Positions 1 through 11,681 of a stretch of DNA of 64,000 nt are shown piece after piece (positions within the stretch are counted from its first letter, which is position 1; each line of letters starts with the position of its first letter). The stretch lies in the NCBI GenBank assembly GCA_016648135.1, contig JADDOH010004009.1, positions 1-64,000 on the forward strand, given 5' to 3'. This stretch comes from Agrypnia vestita (lineage: Eukaryota > Arthropoda > Insecta > Trichoptera > Phryganeidae). Position numbers and translations under genes: made by a program. The notes under the pieces were generated by a model. That model had not been told where the DNA came from and did not search any database. It saw only the letters and a program-made list of their open reading frames with translations.

Positions 1-147
1 TAGTGAAGGCTATGCCCATTATCCCAATTACAAGTGTCTTCGGCATGCTCTAGTAACATGTATTTTTGTAATTAATTATATTTCACATGTACATTTATGT
101 ATATTATATATTTGTGTTTGAGTGTAGTGCGATTAGTATTTAATGAT

Positions 148-3013
148 CTATAGGTTCATGTCGTCGTTTAGAAAATGGATGTTGTGTATGAGTGAGTTTT
201 TGAACGAAGATAACGTGTCTGCAAGAATATCAGCATCAATGTTAGGGTCGGCACAATACAAATTATATGTGCGACACAACCTTGTAATGGGAGAAAAGTA
301 ACCGACATTATTAGTGTGCTGACTTATTCTGAAGAACTCAGGGTTTCTTATACGGGGTTTAACATGCAAATTTATATCAGATAGACAGAGAGAATCAATA
401 GCTCCGCTGAGAATCTTGTGTAGCACAATGAGATCGGATTTTTTTTTCGTCGGGACTCAAGTTTATGCATCTTGAAAAAGGCAAGTCGATCTTCGTAGCT
501 GTGAAGGTTATTGTGTTGACCAGCTTTGTATGACAAAATACGTAGAAACTTTTTCTGCACTCTCTCGATTCTCGTAATATGTGTTGTGTAATAAGGTGAC
601 CAAATAACTGACGAATATTCCAATATACTTCGTACTAGTGATGTATAGAGAATTTTTAGACTTTTTAAAGTCTTGAGTAATTCTGGTGATAAATCCCAAC
701 ATAGTATATGCCTTGTTTGTGATATTATCAAAGTGGTTTCTAAAAGTGAGTTTAGAATCTAGCATGACGCCCAGATCCCTTATTGAATCGACTTTAGCGA
801 GTGGAACGTCACCCAGTTTATAAACAAATTCTATTTTTTAAATATTTTTAGTGAAACTAATACATGAACATTTCTTAGCATTAAGTGACATATTATTTGC
901 TTTACACCAATTTGATAGTTCGTCCAGATCTCTTTGTAGGAGATGACTATCTTCCAGGCTACGAATGGTGGAATAAATTTTTAAATCATCGGCATATAAT
1001 AGACACTTATTTCTTAATATATTTGGCAAGTCATTTATGAAGATAAGAAAGAACAAGGGACCAAGGTGAGAACCTTGAGGAACTCCTGAGGTGATAGAAA
1101 CCGGAGATGAATCAAATCCATTTACAGTCACAACTTGAGTTCGATGAGAAATGTAAGATTCTATCCATCTCAATAAGTTGCCGTGGATTCCTATAGCATG
1201 AAGTTTTTTCAAAAGTATACGATGGTTCACCTTGTCAAACGCCTTGCTGAAATCTGTATATATTACATCCACTTGAGATCTCGAATCAATCGATTTGCAA
1301 ATCTGACTCACAAACTCAAGCAGGTTGGTAGTTGTGGATTTTTTTGGAACAAAGCCGTGTTGATTAATGCAAAGTGTCTGACGAAAGTGGGTGAATATGT
1401 ATCTATAGCAAATAATCTCGAATATCTTTCCAAAACAAGATAGTTTACTTATAGGTCTATAGTTACTAACGTCACTTTTATTTCCTGTCTTAAATATTGG
1501 TGTGATGTGAGCTACCTTCCATAAGTCGGGAAACTTTCCTTCTTTTAAAGATTTGCTAAAAATTATATAGATAGGATCTAGAAGAAGGTGAGCACAATTT
1601 TTTATAAGAAGTGGAGGAATACCATCAGGTCCTGCGCCCTTGGCGGGATCCAATTCTTTCATAATTTTTAATATTTCATTTTTATGCAGTGGTATAAAGG
1701 AAAGTGAATCGAGAGAGTCATTAATTAATGAGAGCAGATGAGTGATGTTGAGAAGCATTATCAAAAACTGAAGCGAAAAATTCTGAAAAGATATCAGAAA
1801 TTTCTTGACCGCATGTAGCATATTTTTCTCTAAGAAACGTTGTTTTAGGGATTGCATTAGTGAATTTCTTGGTTTTAGTGTATTCCCATAATTTTTTAGT
1901 CCCGATATGTAATGATTCCTCTATAGAATTTATATATGAGTGATAGCAGGCACGAATACTATTCTTAATGCGAGATCTTAGCATAGAAAAGGTTTCGTAA
2001 TCTCTAGAATTACCGTATTTTATGTATTTTTTCCTATATTTTTCTTTTTCGCGGAGCTGGTGTCTTAATGCACTGCTAAACCAACATGGGTATTTTGAAT
2101 TCAAGATCTTTTTTTGTGGAGTGTATCGAGCTATTATCTCCCATAATGTATTATAAAATAAGTTGAGAGAATCGTTGCAGTTTAGTTGATTCATTTGAGA
2201 CCAATCAATTTGAGCTAGGTCGTTAATACATTTGGCGTAATCAGTTTTACGGAAGTTGTATGCAGTATGGTTAGAATTATGTTGTAAAAAGTTTTTTTGG
2301 TTAATCGTTGTGTTTATATGGACTGGGGGATGAAATTTGTCAACACTTACCAGAGCAGTACCCAAAGACACAAGTAGTGGAGTATCAGATAATATTAAAT
2401 CTAAAATTTTGGCATTACAATTGGTTATAGAGTTAAATTGTTGAAGATTGGTTGTTGATATGAACTCCATGAAGTCCTTGGCTCTGGACTTAGATGGACT
2501 GAGCGGAGTCAGTCCAGCTCCAGAAGTTGTTGCATTCCAAGTTATAGATGGCAAATTGAAATCGCCAAGTAGCATGTTACGTGTTCTTGTAGTGGTTTTG
2601 AGGAAATTAATTTGGCATTTAATAAGATACTCATTGAATACTGTATCTGAGATATTAGGCGGTATATACACAACTCCTATATTGATTGGTGTAATATTAT
2701 TTTTTCCTTTGATTGAGATCCAGAGGTCCTCGAATTCCGTACAGAGATCGTTCCGCTGGTATGCTGAGAATGACTTCTTAGTTGCTAACAGAACTCCACC
2801 TCCGTCTTTCCTGTTGGCAAACTGAGAACTATCTCGATCACGTCTAAAAACTATATATCTGGCGTCGAATAATTCTTCACTATTCACCCTTGAAGTAAGC
2901 CATGTCTCCGTCAAGCAAATAATGTCATAATCACTATTTAGAATTTCTATGTAACACTCATTAAGCTTAGTTCTCAGACCACGAACATTCTGATAGTAGA
3001 TAGAAAGAGCCAT
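148..3013 (-). pseudogene. LINE ORF2: endonuclease + reverse transcriptase, frameshifted
   Basis: ORF2 of the LINE, which would nick target DNA and copy the element RNA at the nick. Translation starts at the ATG ending at 3013. The endonuclease shows QNVRG, CLTETWL (catalytic Glu), LGDFNLP (Asp/Asn) and a C-terminal HPP where many relatives have SDH. The reverse transcriptase shows GPDGIPP, NYRPIS, a DFSKAFDKVNH block (first catalytic Asp), SGVPQGSHLGP and LLYADDLKIY (the YADD catalytic pair). A thumb/C-terminal part follows (SLVRSILEYSSVIWSPYY, RIERVQKKFLR) and ends with the segment also found at 18.9 kb. The frame changes near 1735, 835, 660 and 430, so at least four lesions break the protein. 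Domain identity is clear; assignment to CR1 versus Jockey is by eye only. Confidence 0.92.
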
Positions 3014-3062
3014 TATGAACTAACACAAACTTATTAATAAACTTACTGGACAGTCCTTTAAT

Positions 3063-4071
3063 TTATTGAAAATTTTGCAATGCATCCAGGTTAGGAACTG
3101 GTGTAACTGGCGATTGTTCGTCTTTCCTGATGAAAATTCTTCCATTCTTGGTCCAGACAAATTTAAATTGCTTATTTTTAGCCATTTGTCTAGCTGCTGC
3201 ATGTATAGTCTTATTGTAAGGAGAGAGATGCTCACAGACATATATCGGGGAAGTTCCCTGTAGACCTATGTGCGATACATTAAGTTTGTTGGACACATTA
3301 TTTTTGTTGTATGTCTTCACAGCTGAGAGAATATTATCCCGGATTCTACTATTTTGGAGGCGAACAATAATATTTCGTGATCTTGCGCTCGTGCTAGATT
3401 GTCGTTGAACCCGATGGCACGCCAGTATTTGATCGTTCTTTATGTTGGCAGATACGCTTGTGCATATTTTAGAAACTGTATCCAAAAGATTCTCCTGACG
3501 ATTTTCAGGCACCATCTGTATCTCGAGGTTACAGTTGCGGCTTATCTGTTCCATTTCTTCCAGTTTTTTTTTCCAATCTTTGGTGACTTTCTTGAAGCTT
3601 TGAATTCTCAGATTCTAGTTTTTTAACACGAGCAGTGTTTTCAATATTAGTTTTATTGAGACGGTCGTACTCACTTGATAGATATTCAATAGATATTTTG
3701 ATGTCTTCTATGCCAGATATCTTCTCATTAATATGGTCGAGTTTTCTTTCAATAGTTTTATTTAATTCATACATAAGATTATCAAACTTTTGGTCGATAT
3801 ATTTCTTCAACTGTTCCAATTGAGAATCCTCTGGTATCTGTGTCGGGGTTGTTTTAGCTTTTGGTGGGCTGGGTTTACATAAAATACATTTCCATTTCTG
3901 ACGATTCATCTGAAGCATATTTTTAAATGTCTCTTCTGTAAAGCCTTGACAAGAGTAGTGGAAACTATTACCACATTTTATGCATTTTAAAATATTTTCA
4001 GATTGCATTTTATCATTGCATTGCTTACAATTCATTTTGAATATGTGAGATTCCAAAATTAGTATTTTCAA
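3063..4071 (-). pseudogene. LINE ORF1: PHD-like zinc finger, coiled coil, C-terminal domain, frameshifted
   Basis: ORF1 of the same LINE, an RNA-binding/chaperone-type protein that forms the element's RNP. The reading starts at 4071, or more plausibly at the internal Met at about 4035, directly before a Cys-rich module (CKQC, CIKCGNSFHYSC, WKCILC) spaced like a C4HC3 PHD finger. A Lys/Glu-rich stretch of about 70 residues looks like a coiled coil. The frame then shifts near 3530-3555. The second part contains NLEIQMVPE, ACHRV, IIVRL, VCEHLSPYNK and FVWTKNGRIFIRK, the pattern of the C-terminal domain shared by CR1-type ORF1 proteins and the baculovirus FP family. ORF1 ends about 50 bp before ORF2 starts. 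The frameshift makes it a pseudogene. Confidence 0.85.
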
Positions 4072-4260
4072 TGCTAATTAATGAGCAACAGAGTAGTCAG
4101 AATATTTTATTGTTGTAAAAATTATTCTCGTATGCCTTAGTCACTTGTCAAATTTGAAATAATTAATTTGTATTTTTATAACTTATTTCTTACAGTATAT
4201 AACATATTGTTGGTTCAAATGTTTCCTTCCATGTAAGTTTTCAGTGTGTCGATGGACTTG

Positions 4261-4794
4261 CTTCTAATTCACTTTTAAACACTCTTTTTTACTCAATTTT
4301 GTAGGAGCTTATTGAACACGTATTACTTGTATTTATTGTTGTGTAATAAATTGTGTAACTTACTTGTATTTATTGTTGTGTAAAAGTGTTACTTTTACGT
4401 AATACTGTTCAGCTTCGGAAAAAATCGTCATTAGGGTGAGGAAAAACTACCCATGAATGTATTATTGACTATAAAATTCTATTTAAAATGAATTCTATGA
4501 CTACATAAAAAAATAGTATAATGAAATTTATGGGAAAATTACATTCAAGATCGGAAATTATTAGAAGTATTTTTTAGGATTGGACTTCTTTTTAAGATAA
4601 ACATTATGCCGAAGTAAAATAGATGAAACCCATTTTTCATTCAACTTTAGATCAATTAAAATCAAATGTTTAGAAAATTCAGAATTTTTTTCATTCAGAA
4701 ATTTTTTCTGAATGAAAAAAAAATTCAGAAAAAAAGTTCAGAAAATCACGATTATTTAATTATTTTAAATGCTATTAGCCTTTAATGTTAAAAT
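4261..4794. other. AT-rich stretch, no gene; small tandem repeat and hairpin
   Basis: No coding signal. A 22-bp segment occurs twice in tandem (4325-4346 and 4362-4383). A 16-bp inverted repeat built on CATTCAGAA with flanking T/A runs lies at 4685-4700 and 4706-4721 with a 5-nt loop. Confidence 0.6.
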
Positions 4795-5485
4795 TTTTAC
4801 GTTTGTTATGTATCGTTTACATTATTGTTTGAACATATCGATTCTGCTCAGCTTCCTCACACCTTCTGGCAGGTTATTACACTCATTTATTCTCTTGTAA
4901 TACAGTATTGTTTGTTTGTCTTTTTTCTATTTAGATTACTTATTTTGTTTGCATTTCTTGTATTATGTCTATGTATCTCTGTGTTATATTTGATCTAATT
5001 TTTTAAATATTGTGTCATTTTGTCGTTTAATATTTTGTGAATGAATATCATTGTATTTAATTTTAATACATGTTTTATATTGATCTAATTTAAATTTTAG
5101 AGTATCTTTTTAATTTTGAAATATCTATTACTCTGTAGAATTATTCTCATTGCTCTTTTCTGTTGAATTTGTAATTTTCTTATATCTCCTTCATTACATA
5201 GGTACAAAATAGTGGGGCAATATTGAAATTGAGGAGCAATTATTGATTTATATCGTTATCGCTGTTTCTTTAGTTAATTTTGGTCTTATTCTTCCTAAGA
5301 ATGATACTTTCTTTGCAATTTTCTTTGTTATGTATTCAGCATGTTTTTTTAAATGATAAATATTTAGAGTCTACAATTATCCCCAAATATTTTATTGTAT
5401 AAAAGAATGGCATTTATAATGCTTGGTATTACTCGAGGGATTACATGGGTTTGCAAATTTCATAACATCTATTTTTAATTTATTT
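4795..5485 (-). pseudogene. Decayed non-LTR retrotransposon ORF2, C-terminal part
   Basis: Reading the minus strand in shifting frames recovers a typical LINE reverse-transcriptase tail: ITKKIAKKVSFLGRIRPKL, IIAPQFQYCPTILYLCNE, LQIQQKRAMRII, then HNTRNANKISNL and RINECNNLPEGVRKL. These are the conserved blocks after the RT palm in CR1-like LINEs. At least three frameshifts separate them, so no long ORF survives. A second fragment of the same family (KFDKH, ITKKMAKKVAY) lies at 23340-23600. It is a different family from the LINE at 1-4260. Confidence 0.75.
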
Positions 5486-5589
5486 TTTTAACTAATATAT
5501 ATATCATGAATATTTTCCCAAAGTTTCAAGTCAGTCGGAGTGATTAGTTCGACTTCTAGGAGGGAGAAACTTTGAAAATTCCTCTCATT

Positions 5590-5756
5590 AGACGCCGGCC
5601 AGGAGCGTCGCAGGTATATCGAGGCAGCTGCTTGGCTATTGCTTGTCTGTCTTTCTCGAGATGCAAGAAATCGTCTTAGATAAGAGCAATATGATGCCTT
5701 GGATATTATAGCTGCAGCTAAATCTTTGCTTTATAGAGCTGGAATTTCTATGTAAG
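5590..5756 (+). pseudogene. Possible decayed coding exon, unrecognised
   Basis: A GC-richer block in AT-rich surroundings. One plus-strand frame reads through most of it (RRYIEAAAWLLLVCLSRDA, then after one stop DALDIIAAAKSLLYRAGIS) and runs into a good splice-donor-like GTAAGT at 5752-5757. The in-frame stop and lack of any recognisable domain make a functional exon doubtful. It may be a pseudogene piece or chance. Confidence 0.15.
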
Positions 5757-7106
5757 TTTAAAAATATTTTCTCCTTTTTATTCTTACTTAAAACATCGAT
5801 TGCTTCTTTCTCCAAACTCTATGGTGGACACAATTTCTCAAAAACTATTTCAATGGTCTTATTAAAATTTTGCAGACTTTTTTAAATACAATTTATCCAG
5901 TTACTGAATAACTTTTTGTTTTCTCTGATCATAAATTATTTTATAATGAAATACTTACATGAAAAAATTTATAAAACAAAAGATTTATTTTGACTTCAAA
6001 ACCCAAGTAACCTGATATTTTTGACTATAAATTTTATTAGTTGTTATATTTAATTTATGTATGGAAACAAACAAGTCTATTAGATCTCAGTCACCTTTTT
6101 TAGTGCTACTTTGATACGACTTCAGACCTATTCTCAGCGCAACCTGGTAAGGAGCTGTCAAGTCCCATCCCAGCTTACAATGTGCAATCATGGTGCCTTT
6201 GTCTTCTCTCACATTGTCACCCCACCTCGTGCATGAGCGACCAGGAGACATAAAATATAATTTGGCGTTACAAATATGAACATGCCTTTACTATGATGAT
6301 AGTAACCTTTTTGAATGGCTTTTGATAATAAATGAACTGAAAATATTTTTGATTTTTTTCAAAAATTTAAAAACAATTATCATTTCTCAATTATTTATAA
6401 TCGCCCCAAAATCTGATGAACGTCATGTATATGGTAAAAATACTAGATTTATAATCTATGTAATGATTTTTTTGTGTGTTCTGATGAACGAGTATTATTC
6501 ACTTGGCATAAAGTTTATGAACTTCTAAGATTACACAAAATACTAAAAAAAAACGACAAAAATTAACGAAAATGTTATTGAGATAGAAATTTTACCTACA
6601 TATGCCCAAATATTTTGAATCAAATTAATTATTAATTAATTAATACATACAACTTTTGGCTATATTAAACGTGGCGTGTATATAAATATATCATACCGGT
6701 CATAACTTAGAACATGAAATATACCTTGTAATTATGAATAATTTGTCAGTTATTTAATATTATTTATCCCGTTTTAATGTAAATAGTGATTAAATGTTAA
6801 CAAAAATATTGGAAGCCTTTCTAAGGAGTGATTTACTTGAGGTAAATTTCTCTGTATAATGATTTTTCTATAAATTACGGATAGAAAAATCACAAGTATA
6901 TTTCAGAATATTTTATCTCTATTTAAATTTTTCTAAGAAAACAGTACTGGATTTTGATCCCAGGAGACATCATTAATCAATCTATATAAATAATCAAGGT
7001 ATAAATATTTTTTCAATTGATTCAGCAACATTGTAGATTGACATTTAAAAAAAATATTGATTATATTATTTGTATAAATCTACTTCTTTCTTTTTTTTGA
7101 TTAATT
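5757..7106. other. No gene seen; AT-rich
   Basis: Nothing recognisable as coding apart from short chance ORFs. A less AT-rich patch lies at about 6110-6245. The segment 6902-6966 is a copy of a short dispersed repeat, listed separately. Confidence 0.6.
6902..6966 (+). repeat. Short dispersed repeat, paired with 56959-57026
   Basis: About 65 bp beginning TTTCAGAATATTTT and containing ACAGTACTGGATTTT is repeated in the same orientation at 56959-57026 with scattered differences. No function is visible; it is probably a fragment of an old mobile element. Confidence 0.5.
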
Positions 7107-7148
7107 ACACCAACATGTTTCAGAAAAACCTTTCCATTGTCAGGGTGT
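7107..7148 (-). ncRNA. Hammerhead-ribozyme-like motif, subfamily B (core mutated)
   Basis: On the minus strand: helix I 5' strand ACACC, core CUGACAA, helix II of five pairs (GGAAA/UUUCU, loop GGUU), GAAAC, a two-nt stem-III loop AU, cleavage triplet GUU, and helix I 3' strand GGUGU. All five helix I pairs form. Position 8 of the core is A instead of the essential G, so this copy is predicted inactive. Related copies are at 13566 and 32571; their helix I sequences differ but still pair. Confidence 0.5.
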
Positions 7149-7376
7149 TGTATAACTGTTAAAATATCAGAATGAAATGTCTTTTGTTTCTTGTTTTTCT
7201 AAATAATTCGAAGAATTATTTTAAATATTATTACTGAAGTTCTTGATTACTCGCAATTATTGGAAAAAAATTTAGAATTGGGCTAGTAGTTAAATTTAAT
7301 TGATTATTAATAATATTTTGTTTACTATTACACACTTTACTAATTTCTAATGATTCTAAATTATTTAATTTCAGAC

Positions 7377-7481
7377 CAAAATTATTTATGTGTAAAATAG
7401 AAAGTCCTAAATTTTTTATTAGAAAATGATCACGGTTTTGATAAAAATTTAGGACTTATTTTACACATAAATAATTTTGAC
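7377..7481. repeat. Near-perfect long inverted repeat (fold-back)
   Basis: Left arm 7377-7421 and right arm 7441-7481 are reverse complements except for a 3-nt insertion (GAA) in the left arm; both contain ATTATTTATGTGTAAAAT. The spacer is about 20 bp. The structure would form a hairpin with about 40 paired bases. Likely a MITE or fold-back remnant. Confidence 0.75.
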
Positions 7482-8344
7482 CAGTCTCGAGATGAGTAAC
7501 GAAGCAATGCGTTTCGCAATGTCGCATGCATTGATTATTCTAGAACAATCGATCGGATATATAAGAGGAAGTAATTGCACGTGAAATGAGAGGATGTTTG
7601 GATCTACATCGAGAAAGATACGCTGCCCAATGAAATAATAAACTGTAGATACGTTACAAGCGTGAAATCTTGGCAACTCAAAAGTAAGGTAATAATTGCC
7701 TTACTTGCATTCGTTATCGAACGACCATTTTTGTGATAGGTTTGACGAAAAAGTCCAGGGGAAAAAGAAACAGAGTCTCGTACACTATTGTAGTAATGAG
7801 TATGTTATTTTAGTCACCGTGACTTCAAATTACCTGATTTTTCTGTCTACACGCAGAGCGTTTGTGAAATGAGTGTGCTGCGATTTGTGGTTTCTTTCAA
7901 TGCAATATTTGCTACAAATGAAAGCCAGCTAGTATGGGAATAACGTGTTTATATAATACGTCAATGACGCTACCCGTCTCGCTCGGTCCCGCGTTTGGTA
8001 GCACCGCCATTAAACTAAAATGATTATTGTAATAACCTTAATGTAATTTCAGTCCAGAGTTAATCACAGAATGTGTTAATTTGTGCAACACAACCACGCG
8101 AAGTAATTTTAGAGACGTAATGTTGAACTAAGCAATAAGTTCAATATGTGCAGATCAAATTTTCCATAATAATACCAATATATTCAAGTCCCGCATGTCG
8201 GCATGTCACAATTTTCCTTTTAGAGCTGGAGCTATAGTATCAAACCCGAAAGAAGTTTTGGATATTACGCCATTTGAGTTCGGGGGATTTTGGCAGATAA
8301 CAGGTAACACAGGTACAAACACATTTGTAATTAAAACGTAAACA
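7482..8344. other. No gene; GC-richer block with TATA-like site
   Basis: The block 7482-7690 is less AT-rich and contains a TATA-like GATATATAAGAGG near 7555 and an AATAAA-like site near 7634, which would suit a degenerate LTR or promoter, but no termini can be defined. The rest shows nothing beyond chance ORFs. Confidence 0.35.
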
Positions 8345-8680
8345 TCAACATGCAAAGGCAGCAATATAAAAAAAAGTTTTTTATGCAATCACCGAAGATA
8401 ACTCATTTAGAACGTACTAAATTCAAGGTTTTATAGGAAATATAGCACTCTCCCTTCCAAAATCACGATTTCAAATCACTATCAAAAGCAAAGGTAGAAA
8501 TATCTACCGCAACCACTCAATCCCTAGGGATATGTCACCTGACAAAATAGCCGCTTTATACTTATGTAAGAATTGATATCAATTTTATACTGAAAAATTA
8601 CATCAAAGGCAGTAATATCCAATTTTTTAAATAGCAAAAGCGACAATGTCTACTGTTTGGTAGCAAACACAGCAATATTC
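8345..8680. repeat. Cluster of a 16-bp motif, GCAAAGGCAGYAATAT type
   Basis: Five imperfect copies of GCAAAGGCAGYAATAT lie at 8352, 8488, 8603, 8634 and 8663, the last three at exactly 29-31 bp spacing. The same motif occurs in both orientations inside the element at 30476-31939. Such subterminal repeats are typical of transposase-binding regions in non-autonomous DNA transposons; that role is inferred. Confidence 0.5.
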
Positions 8681-9582
8681 ATATTTGAAAGTTATATATT
8701 TATTTATACACGTATGTAAAAGGTAAACAGAGGTGGAAATTGTTTTAAAAAACATATTTCTAATAAGATGTAGGTTTCATAGATTTCAGAGAATTGTTTT
8801 TATCCAGGCCAATGTTTTTAAAAACATATTTCCCAAAAGGTGTAGGTTTCTCAGAAAAACCTCAGTGGATTATTACTGTCCTTGCTTTTACACCCCTCGT
8901 ACTTAAGTCTCGAGGCTTCTGGATTTATATCGTGGTAATCAAATATTTTTCTACATCCCTTGGAATAAAATAATGCCATTACACAAATAAATAACATTCT
9001 ACCCCGAAACTAGTTGAGTGATAACATTCAGAAGAAAATGATTTAAGATCCGTTGATACAAATAATATTAATAAACGTAATTTAAACTACAGGGTGTTGT
9101 CCCAACAACCCTGTAAAGGTGTCTAGCATTAGGCTTAAACGAACGGCCGTTCATTTGCTAGGCATGTCAATTGAATTCAAAACTCGGACGTGAAATAATT
9201 CCGAAGTAACCCAACTCTCTCGGCAGTGTGTGACATCTGTTGTGATTTTGATTGAATTATATAACTGTGGAAGTTTAAAGGCTTGATTAAAGGAGTTACC
9301 GTGCATACGAAGAAATTGAAATGTTAATTTGTATTCAAATTTATTACGCAGAAGGATTTAATGAGACAAGTTTCGGCGACTATATCAAAATATTATTTAG
9401 AGCTAAAGGTATATAATAAATAACGCAGGAATTATATACACAGCTAAAGTTGGAATGTTTTTAGCAATTAAAGATTAATAAACCGATTACAACAAAATTT
9501 AATTTAATATAATAAATTTACACAATAAAATTATTTCTGACTGTAGGTGTTAATCAAAAAGTCAATGAAATTTTAGTCAAAG
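8681..9582. other. No gene seen; small palindrome
   Basis: AT-rich with no coding signal. An imperfect 24-bp palindrome (CAGGGTGTTG / AACAACCCTG) lies at 9091-9114. Confidence 0.5.
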
Positions 9583-9695
9583 GAAGACCTTTCAAAATAT
9601 GGAAGGACAGCTGGAAACCCACCTCACAGGAGGCGCTATTTTTTGGAGCACAGAACGCATAGGACTATTAAAAAGAAGAAGAAGAAGATATATTT
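9583..9695 (+). mobile_element. RTE-like LINE 3' end fragment
   Basis: One frame reads GRPFKIWKDSWKPTSQEA, the very end of an RTE-like ORF2. The nucleotides CCACCTCACA...GCGCTAT and the tail GACTATTAAAAAGAAGAAG match the 3' end of the minus-strand RTE fragment at 32690-33330. It is 5'-truncated, as usual for LINE insertions. Confidence 0.6.
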
Positions 9696-11132
9696 TTGAC
9701 ATTTGATGATTGCAAAAATATTTAAATTTTAATAAAAAAATATTTATGTAACAGAATAAGATAGTCGTAAGAAAATGTCACGCTTTAATGTTCTCATTGC
9801 ACGCCCCTGGGATTAAGGTGCTTTATACATGCTCTTATTTTTTTTTTAAGTAAGATTATGATTATTTTGATTGTGGAGTGTATTTGTGTTTTGATGATTA
9901 AAATTTTCTGTGTATTTTCAGTAATTATATAGTCCGTCTAAATTAGAAATTCATCAAAAAGTGAATTTGTGCGATAGATCCTAGATTTTTGAAATATTGT
10001 TTTATTATTTTTGTGTTATTTTAAGAGCCCGGAGATTACTTTTATAACCTAACCTAACCCAACCTATCATTCCACATTGAAATATGATGGTATTTCATAC
10101 ATAATGAAAAAAAAAGCAAATTACTCATCAACTCGATCAGATGTTTGGAAAAAATAATAATGTTAAGTTGAATTACAATTTAGTATAGACTTTTTTATTT
10201 CATGAATCAATAATTCGCTGTAGAATCTTAGATTTATTCATAAAGCCTATATTACACTGCTAGATCGCAGTCCAGGGAAGATCTCAAATAATGAGGCGAA
10301 AAACCGGGGAAGAATAAATATATATTTTTATTTAAACTCAAAAATACAAAAATATTTCCAACGAATTCCCAAAGTATCTAAAAATCAAACGACGTATTCA
10401 CGACCGTTGGGTCCTCCCGGCTGTAAGTACACTTTATTTTATTTCAAAATAGATATCGGTGATTTATGGTCGTTATTAAAATAAGTCTCTCCACGAGGCA
10501 AGAGACAGTTTTCCTGGGAAACAGAACCGAGGCTTTGTCAAATAAATACGTCAACAGCTGAAATTCCTATATTAATTCCGAAACAAGGAAGTTGTGGAAA
10601 GAAATTCGTGGAATTATGATATACATTGGGGCAAATTGTACGATTTATTCGCATAAAACACGTCCTTTGTGTCGTCATAATTCACGTGAAGTCGTTTTTG
10701 TTATGAACAGAGCGGAGTGTGGATATTTAAGACGAAAATTCATATATGGTCTAATTACGGAGAAAAAAAATATAACATAATTCTGGAGTCAAGAAAAACA
10801 TCTGAAATAAGGATCGGTGAATTTTGTTTCTTATACGATTTGTTAAATTAATTCTCTAAAATGTTTTCAATTGTTAACAATTCTATGTTGAATATAATAG
10901 ATGTTTTCAGTTAGGAAAACATTGAACATGTTTTACACTATGACACTCAGTATTGTAATGTAAATAACTAAAATACCTATTTGAAAACTGAAAAGTTTAA
11001 ATATATTTTTTGTAATCACTGTGCATGCCTAAATAGTAAATAAATTTGTTAAGTGTTAAACTTAACAGGTATTATGTGGGTGTGTTTATGATTATTGATA
11101 TTAAATTCAATTTATTGATTTTTTTTAAAAAG
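9696..11132. other. No gene seen; AT-rich
   Basis: No coding signal. A short CCTAACCTAACC run near 10050 resembles the insect telomere repeat TTAGG but is under three units long. Confidence 0.5.
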
Positions 11133-11286
11133 AGATGCGTACACGGAATACGTGTCACATCAATATTCTTACTATTTTCAAACTAAGCTAAACGCTTGTG
11201 CTATGAAAATAGGACTAACCTGCTGGTCTGGAGTGAGGTTCGAACCCGCGAACTTTGGCAAGAGTGCTAACCACAAGACCAATAAC
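11133..11286 (-). mobile_element. tRNA-derived SINE (family 1)
   Basis: Reverse complement of a dispersed SINE with a tRNA-like head: an A-box-like TGGTCTTGTGGTTAG, a B box GGTTCGAACC, then a tRNA-unrelated body containing TTTCATAGCACAAGCG and AATAGTAAGAATATTGA. Other copies lie at 14354, 22237, 26026, 29061, 40458 and 47414. The head in this copy has several substitutions and a small deletion. Confidence 0.8.
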
Positions 11287-11400
11287 AAAATTATAATAAT
11301 TTCGTTACCTGTCCGTCCGTCCATCTGTCTGTCCCCGTAACTTCATGTAACGTCCGCAATTTCGTTCGAATTCACGGTTAAAAAAACGAAATTAAACTGC
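11286..11400 (+). mobile_element. Helitron-like/SINE-like repeat (family 2), one end only
   Basis: Contains AATTTCGTT, a run of CTGTCCGTCCGTC units, a GTAACGTCCG block and ACGAAATTAAACTG, which match the 3'-side of repeats at 17022, 53879 and 57801 in the opposite orientation. The hairpin/CTAG end is missing. It directly abuts the SINE at 11133. Confidence 0.55.
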
Positions 11401-11470
11401 CGGAGATGGGGCTTGAACCCAGGGCGAGCAAACTATGGATGTTGCCATTATCGTATGTGCGGGACCCTTC
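11399..11470 (-). repeat. tRNA-like sequence (SINE head or tRNA pseudogene)
   Basis: The minus strand has a good B box (GGGTTCAAGCCCC) followed by ATCTCCGGCA, like a T arm and acceptor 3' strand, but the 5' half folds poorly. Probably the head of a SINE or a degraded tRNA gene. Confidence 0.35.
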
Positions 11471-11607
11471 CTAAATAGACTACATATAGAACTTAGCAAA
11501 GACGCGAATCAAATATTATACAGCTCACAATAAATTTTCTAAAATATATTTTATATAGGTACACTAAGTGCTTATAGACATTTTCTTCGCAATCAATTGC
11601 ATCTCAT

Positions 11608-11681
11608 GCGTGGTATAGTGGTAGAATATCCAGGACCCACACGGGGAACTCGAGTTAGATTTCTAGTACCGGAATTTTTTT
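11608..11681 (+). repeat. tRNA-like sequence with T-run, tRNA-Gly/Asp-like A box
   Basis: Starts GCGTGGTATAGTGGTAGAAT, close to the D-arm/A-box region of tRNA-Gly or tRNA-Asp, but the B box (GAGTTAGATTTC) departs from GGTTCRANYCC. A run of seven T follows, as at RNA polymerase III terminators. Likely a tRNA pseudogene or SINE head. Confidence 0.35.

Larger units (their letters stand above)
1..4260 (-). mobile_element. CR1/Jockey-group non-LTR retrotransposon, near full length, decayed
   Basis: On the minus strand an ORF1 with a PHD-type zinc finger is followed by an ORF2 with an apurinic-type endonuclease and a reverse transcriptase, the standard order of CR1/Jockey-group LINEs. The 3' UTR occupies about 1-147 and runs off the left edge of the window, so the poly(A) end is not seen here. 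A second, 5'-truncated copy at 18828-19250 matches the last part of ORF2 and the 3' UTR and shows where the element ends. The 5' boundary is not sharply visible; 4260 is a guess. Several frameshifts make this copy non-functional. Confidence 0.9.

Noticed and set aside
7477..7680. Complete LTR (TGACC...CTCA) with TATA box
   Set aside because: No matching target duplication, no second copy in the window and the left end overlaps the inverted repeat.
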